Shown: positions 14,278-17,053 of the stretch, in pieces
Layout: the number at the start of each line of letters is the position of its first letter
How positions within the stretch are numbered: the first letter of the stretch is position 1
NCBI GenBank assembly: GCA_040007395.1
Contig: JBDTVG010000010.1
Coordinates: 1-17,053, forward strand
Direction: 5' to 3'
Origin: DATGFK01 sp040007395
GTDB lineage: Bacteria > Chloroflexota > Anaerolineae > Aggregatilineales > UBA2796
DNA: 17,053 bases
Notes under the pieces: model-generated
Seen by the model: only the letters and a program-made list of their open reading frames with translations
Database searches by the model: none
What the model was told of the DNA's origin: nothing
Made by a program: the position numbers and the translations under genes

Positions 14278-15480
14278 CTACTTCCAATCTACTTTATATT
14301 CGTAGAGCCAATTCTGACCTTTTTCACCAAACAAGTTGATGAAAACCATCATCATCAAGTCTCGGATCTTCGATTGTAGAGGCGTAGTTTGTTGTTTATC
14401 ACCGCCTCTCCGTCTGCCTTCCGCGACAATTCTTTCGACGCGGGGTTTGCGATCTTGTTCAAATTGTGCAAACACTTGCTCATAGTCTTTAGATCGGCGG
14501 AGTAGATTTGCAAGATACATCGCATCTTCCAGCGCCATTGACGCACCCTGACCAGCATTTGGACTCACGGCATGGGCAGCATCGCCTATCAACAGAACAC
14601 GGCCTTGCTGCCAAGTCGGCAGCGATTGTATATCGCTGATATTAACCTTGAGCGGTAATCGAGTATTCTGGATCAATGCTTCGATAGGCGCGTGATAGCC
14701 GCAATAAATAGCCAACATGTCGCGCTTGATGCTGTCCAGTGAAAGATCCGCTAACTCCTCTGGAGTCATCTCCTTTTCGCTTTGAAGGTTTGACCACCAC
14801 ATGACATCGCCGTTTTCAGCGCCGCAATAGCCAAAGAAGCCTTTTGCGCCAAAGGTGAAACTGAAACTTTGCTTTTCGCGGGTTGTCATCATTGGAACTG
14901 CTGCTGATGATACAACTCCACCGACACCAATGATGCCTACGTAGCTTGGTTCTGGCCCATCTGGCAAAATAATCTGCCGGGTGCGCGAATGAATACCATC
15001 TGCGCCGATGAGTAGATCACCTTCGGCATGGGTGCCATCTTCAAAGTGAGCCGTGACTTTCGCTTGGTCATAACTGATCGTTTTGAGCCGTTTCTGATAC
15101 TCTACTTGAACCCCTTGCTTTTTCAATGCGTCTGTCAGAATATCTTGCAGGGCGGCTCGAAGCAGGCTAACGGCTGGCTGGCCCAACTTCTTGGGATTGC
15201 CATTTTTATAGCGTGCGAGGAGTCGTCCTTGCTCGGTGTAGAAACTATTTTCCAATGTGAGTGTGCCACGCGCTTTGACCTGTTCAGCGAGTCCGAGTGC
15301 AGCCAGTACGTTCATGCCGTTTGGCGCAAGTCCTAACCCACCACCGATACCTTCCTTGTATGGGTAAGCTTCATAAATTGTGCTGGAAATGCCCGCTTTA
15401 TTGAGGAAAAGTGCCAACGCACTTCCGCCAATGCCACCGCCGATAATGATAACGTTCCCAATTGCGTTCATTGTTTCCAA
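14278..15480 (-). CDS. FAD-dependent monooxygenase (aromatic hydroxylase / UbiH-type)
   Basis: This 400-residue class A flavoprotein monooxygenase has all three family fingerprints. GGGIGG (14-19) binds the FAD ADP part, LLIGADGIHSRTR (156-168) is the DG motif, and LLIGDAAHAVSPNAGQGASM (296-315) is the GD motif for FAD and NAD(P)H. Such enzymes use NAD(P)H and O2 to hydroxylate phenolic or polyketide-like substrates; the family also includes tetracycline-inactivating and kynurenine enzymes. The substrate-sheet residues do not allow a choice. It is downstream of an alpha/beta hydrolase, 15 bases away on the same strand, and divergent from a MarR regulator, which points to a small-molecule breakdown or detoxification role. 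The start is TTG at 15480 (GGAG 4 bases upstream) or ATG at 15471; the longer form is reported and the difference is 3 residues. Confidence 0.92.
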   Translation of the reverse strand: METMNAIGNVIIIGGGIGGSALALFLNKAGISSTIYEAYPYKEGIGGGLGLAPNGMNVLAALGLAEQVKARGTLTLENSFYTEQGRLLARYKNGNPKKLGQPAVSLLRAALQDILTDALKKQGVQVEYQKRLKTISYDQAKVTAHFEDGTHAEGDLLIGADGIHSRTRQIILPDGPEPSYVGIIGVGGVVSSAAVPMMTTREKQSFSFTFGAKGFFGYCGAENGDVMWWSNLQSEKEMTPEELADLSLDSIKRDMLAIYCGYHAPIEALIQNTRLPLKVNISDIQSLPTWQQGRVLLIGDAAHAVSPNAGQGASMALEDAMYLANLLRRSKDYEQVFAQFEQDRKPRVERIVAEGRRRGGDKQQTTPLQSKIRDLMMMVFINLFGEKGQNWLYEYKVDWK

Positions 15481-15495
15481 TTGTCTCCACTTATC

Positions 15496-16392
15496 TCAGG
15501 CAAAAAACCGACGCAGCGCGTGGGCGATAGGCTCCGGCTTGCCGCGTACATCCGTATTCCATGACGAAGAGTGATTGAGTCCGGGGAACTCAATACGCTT
15601 GGCGCGTGGCAAAATCTTTGCAACACGGTCAATGGAGTGCTTCAAGAAAGCTGAACTTTGACTGCCGCCTAGTAGGAGTACTTCCGCTTGTACATCCTTG
15701 AAGCGTTCTTGCCGGCCACTCATATCGGCAATGACTTGACCTTCGTAGTGCAGCGTTGGGGCAAGGTCTTTAAATGAGACATATTCTCCTGATGGCTCCC
15801 ACCCCATCATCTTGTTGGTCATGAATGTGAGCAACCAATGGGGCATCGCGTTCATTAGCGGCGACGCTAACTGTGCTCCTTGCGTGGCGGTCGTGAGCGC
15901 TGCGGCGACCTTGCCCTGAGCCATCTCTTGGTCAAAACGTGCTATCATGGCAGTTGGCCTTGCGCTGTCTGGGAAAAGCAGCGGTTCGTAGATAGCAAGC
16001 TTGTGAATAGCAGGCAGGGTAAGTGCAGCCTCAAGGCAAATAGTTGCCCCTACACTGACCGCGAAGATATTATGAGCGCCAGTTTTGGTAAGCACTGCGT
16101 CTACGTCTTCAACGTCCGTCTGAACGCTGTGATCTTGGCGGTAGGGTCCACTCAAGCCGCGACCACGCCGGTCAACTAAGTAGACGGTAAAAGTATCTGA
16201 CAAGGCTTGAGCGAGTTGTAGGTGATTGTAGCCTGACGACATCGAGCCATGTACGATCACTATGCCGGGACCGTGACCAAACTGGCGGTAGCCGATGGTC
16301 GTACCGTCTTTAGAGATTACGCTACCAAGTAGAAATTGCTCCTGTGTGACTGCTGATGCCTGAACTTTTAACCCAGATGTATTGACTGCCAT
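15496..16392 (-). CDS. alpha/beta hydrolase
   Basis: This 298-residue protein has the alpha/beta hydrolase fold. IVIVHGS (44-50) is the oxyanion segment, VDRRGRGLSG (73-82) follows beta-4, AVSVG (111-115) is the nucleophile elbow with Ser113, and PGLNH (270-274) gives catalytic His274. The usual acid site after beta-7 reads LLGGSQSS (240-247) with no Asp or Glu, so the acid is displaced or weak. The elbow has Ala in place of Gly. The frame extends to an ATG at 16449, but the extra residues include RKRRRRK, which is simply the AGAAGGAGAAG ribosome site read as codons. The ATG at 16392 is therefore chosen. The stop is 15 bases before the monooxygenase start, so the two are one operon under the divergent MarR. 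A hydrolase plus a flavin monooxygenase is a common pair in aromatic or lactone breakdown. Confidence 0.88.
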   Translation of the reverse strand: MAVNTSGLKVQASAVTQEQFLLGSVISKDGTTIGYRQFGHGPGIVIVHGSMSSGYNHLQLAQALSDTFTVYLVDRRGRGLSGPYRQDHSVQTDVEDVDAVLTKTGAHNIFAVSVGATICLEAALTLPAIHKLAIYEPLLFPDSARPTAMIARFDQEMAQGKVAAALTTATQGAQLASPLMNAMPHWLLTFMTNKMMGWEPSGEYVSFKDLAPTLHYEGQVIADMSGRQERFKDVQAEVLLLGGSQSSAFLKHSIDRVAKILPRAKRIEFPGLNHSSSWNTDVRGKPEPIAHALRRFFA

Positions 16393-16465
16393 TGTGAATT
16401 TTCTTCTCCTTCTTTTACGAGTGATAATTGTGCGGGCGATGAAAGCCATTGTTCACTGATGTGCT

Positions 16466-16471
16466 ATTATA
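16466..16471 (-). promoter_or_regulatory. -10 box of the hydrolase-monooxygenase operon
   Basis: TATAAT on the minus strand is a perfect -10. The 17-base-distant -35 region (16489-16494, reading TAATCA) is poor and lies inside the left arm of the inverted repeat. The start site would be near 16459, giving a leader of about 67 bases before the ATG at 16392. Confidence 0.55.
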
Positions 16472-16488
16472 TCTTATATTTCAATTAT

Positions 16489-16515
16489 TGATTATCTTGA
16501 TTATTGAGATAATCA
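16489..16515. promoter_or_regulatory. inverted repeat, likely MarR operator
   Basis: TGATTATCT (16489-16497) and AGATAATCA (16507-16515) form a perfect 9+9 inverted repeat with a 9-base spacer. A direct repeat, TTGATTAT (16488-16495 and 16497-16504), is woven into it. It lies in the divergent gap, over the -35 region of the leftward operon and 18 bases before the MarR ATG. Such AT-rich palindromes are the usual MarR-family targets, so it probably represses both directions. Confidence 0.65.
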
Positions 16516-16533
16516 TAAAGGAGTTAGTTTGCA

Positions 16534-17004
16534 ATGTCAAGTAGCAAAAGATCGCAATTGACACAAGCGTTGACCATTCAGTTCCGCTATGTGTCGGCAA
16601 ATTCCGTGATGTTTAGTCAGGTAGTGGCAGATAAAGTGGGGCTGCATTCGACAGATAACGAATGTCTCGACTATCTTCTGTTGAATGGGCCTTCGACAGC
16701 GGGTCAGCTTTCCAAATTTACAGGGCTAACTACAGGAGCCGTGACCGCCATGATTGATAGGCTAGAGAAGGCAGGGTTTGTCAGGCGCGAACATGATACA
16801 GTGGATCGTCGAAAGGTCATTGTCATCCCCGATGAAGCCAAGATTAATGCGGAAATAGCCCCTCATGCCATGCCAATGGGCTATGCAATGGATGCTCTAT
16901 GCGCCGAATATTCGGAGGACGCGCTTGAGATCGTGCTAGATTTTGTAACCAAAGCTAATCATTCTGCGAGTGAGGTAATCTCGAAGGCAAGAGTGGATGA
17001 CTAA
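16534..17004 (+). CDS. MarR-family transcriptional regulator
   Basis: This 156-residue protein is a typical MarR winged-helix regulator in size and layout. The helix-turn-helix is about 54-80 (STAGQLSKFTGLTTGAVTAM and onward), and the wing carries HDTVDRRKVIV (87-97) with the DRR signature. Long helices at both ends form the dimer and ligand pocket. The ATG has AAAGGAG at 10 bases. It is divergent from the hydrolase-monooxygenase operon with an AT-rich inverted repeat between them, so it most likely represses that operon and itself until a small phenolic or related ligand binds. No membrane pump is next to it in the window. Confidence 0.93.
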   Translation: MSSSKRSQLTQALTIQFRYVSANSVMFSQVVADKVGLHSTDNECLDYLLLNGPSTAGQLSKFTGLTTGAVTAMIDRLEKAGFVRREHDTVDRRKVIVIPDEAKINAEIAPHAMPMGYAMDALCAEYSEDALEIVLDFVTKANHSASEVISKARVDD

Positions 17005-17053
17005 GGCACTGTAAAGAAATAAGGGATGCAATTAAACAAGAAGAATGGAGTAC
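17005..17053 (+). other. end of window; possible start region of a further gene
   Basis: These 49 bases hold no complete gene. ATGGAGTAC at 17045-17053 is either a first few codons or, through GGAG (17047-17050), a ribosome site for a gene starting just past the edge. This cannot be decided from the window. Confidence 0.2.

Noticed and set aside
14278..15480. Calling the monooxygenase a tetracycline-inactivating Tet(X)
   Set aside because: The FAD fingerprints are shared by the whole class A family; nothing in the visible sequence selects tetracycline as substrate.
16393..16449. Nineteen-residue N-terminal extension of the alpha/beta hydrolase
   Set aside because: Its poly-Arg/Lys run is the purine-rich ribosome site read as codons, and the upstream ATG has no ribosome site.
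1..17053. CRISPR arrays, tRNA or rRNA genes, insertion sequences
   Set aside because: No regularly spaced repeats, cloverleaf-type sequence, rRNA-like stretch, transposase frame or flanking inverted repeats could be seen.

Overview
The window looks like chromosomal DNA of a free-living bacterium with moderate GC content, most plausibly a Chloroflexota member (an inference). The clues are an F420-type deazaflavin reductase, a HerA-like ATPase, a Rab-like small GTPase, GT39-type membrane glycosyltransferases with C-terminal soluble domains, and frequent TTG/GTG starts. No rRNA, tRNA, CRISPR array, transposase, phage or plasmid gene is visible. The window is gene-dense, and the longest non-coding stretches are under 175 bases.

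Region 1 (1-2992, minus strand): a HerA-like DNA-translocase ATPase, then a deazaflavin-dependent nitroreductase-family protein, then an alpha/beta hydrolase that runs off the left edge. The HerA gene has a consensus -10 box and a GAAC-N4-GTTC palindrome in its leader, the shape of a Gram-positive-type LexA (SOS) box.

Region 2 (3100-4726, plus strand): a bacterial Rab-like GTPase, then a protein with a Pro-rich linker, a coiled coil and a C-terminal alpha/beta domain faintly reminiscent of roadblock/longin folds. They may be a GTPase and its regulator or effector. An extended -10 promoter overlaps the longest-ORF ATG of the GTPase and argues for a TTG start 33 bases downstream.

Region 3 (4854-8429, plus strand): a compact cell-envelope operon of a SAM methyltransferase, a flippase-like integral membrane protein (LPG_synthase_TM family), a 65-residue two-helix membrane protein and a GT39-like glycosyltransferase. 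It probably acts on a polyprenyl-linked or lipid-linked glycan.

Region 4 (8455-12058): an unrecognised 247-residue soluble protein runs convergently into malQ (4-alpha-glucanotransferase), with one base between their stop codons. Upstream of malQ on the same strand lie an exported SGNH hydrolase and an unrecognised 108-residue protein. Their likely promoter is embedded in nested inverted repeats.

Region 5 (12208-14268, plus strand): a second GT39-like glycosyltransferase whose -10 box sits seven bases before the ATG (a probable leaderless mRNA), and a small three-helix membrane protein, closed by a hairpin shared with the convergent neighbour.

Region 6 (14278-17004): a MarR-family regulator is divergent from an alpha/beta hydrolase and an FAD-dependent aromatic-ring-type monooxygenase. 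An AT-rich 9+9 inverted repeat lies between them as a likely MarR operator. This looks like a self-contained, ligand-induced catabolic or detoxification cassette.
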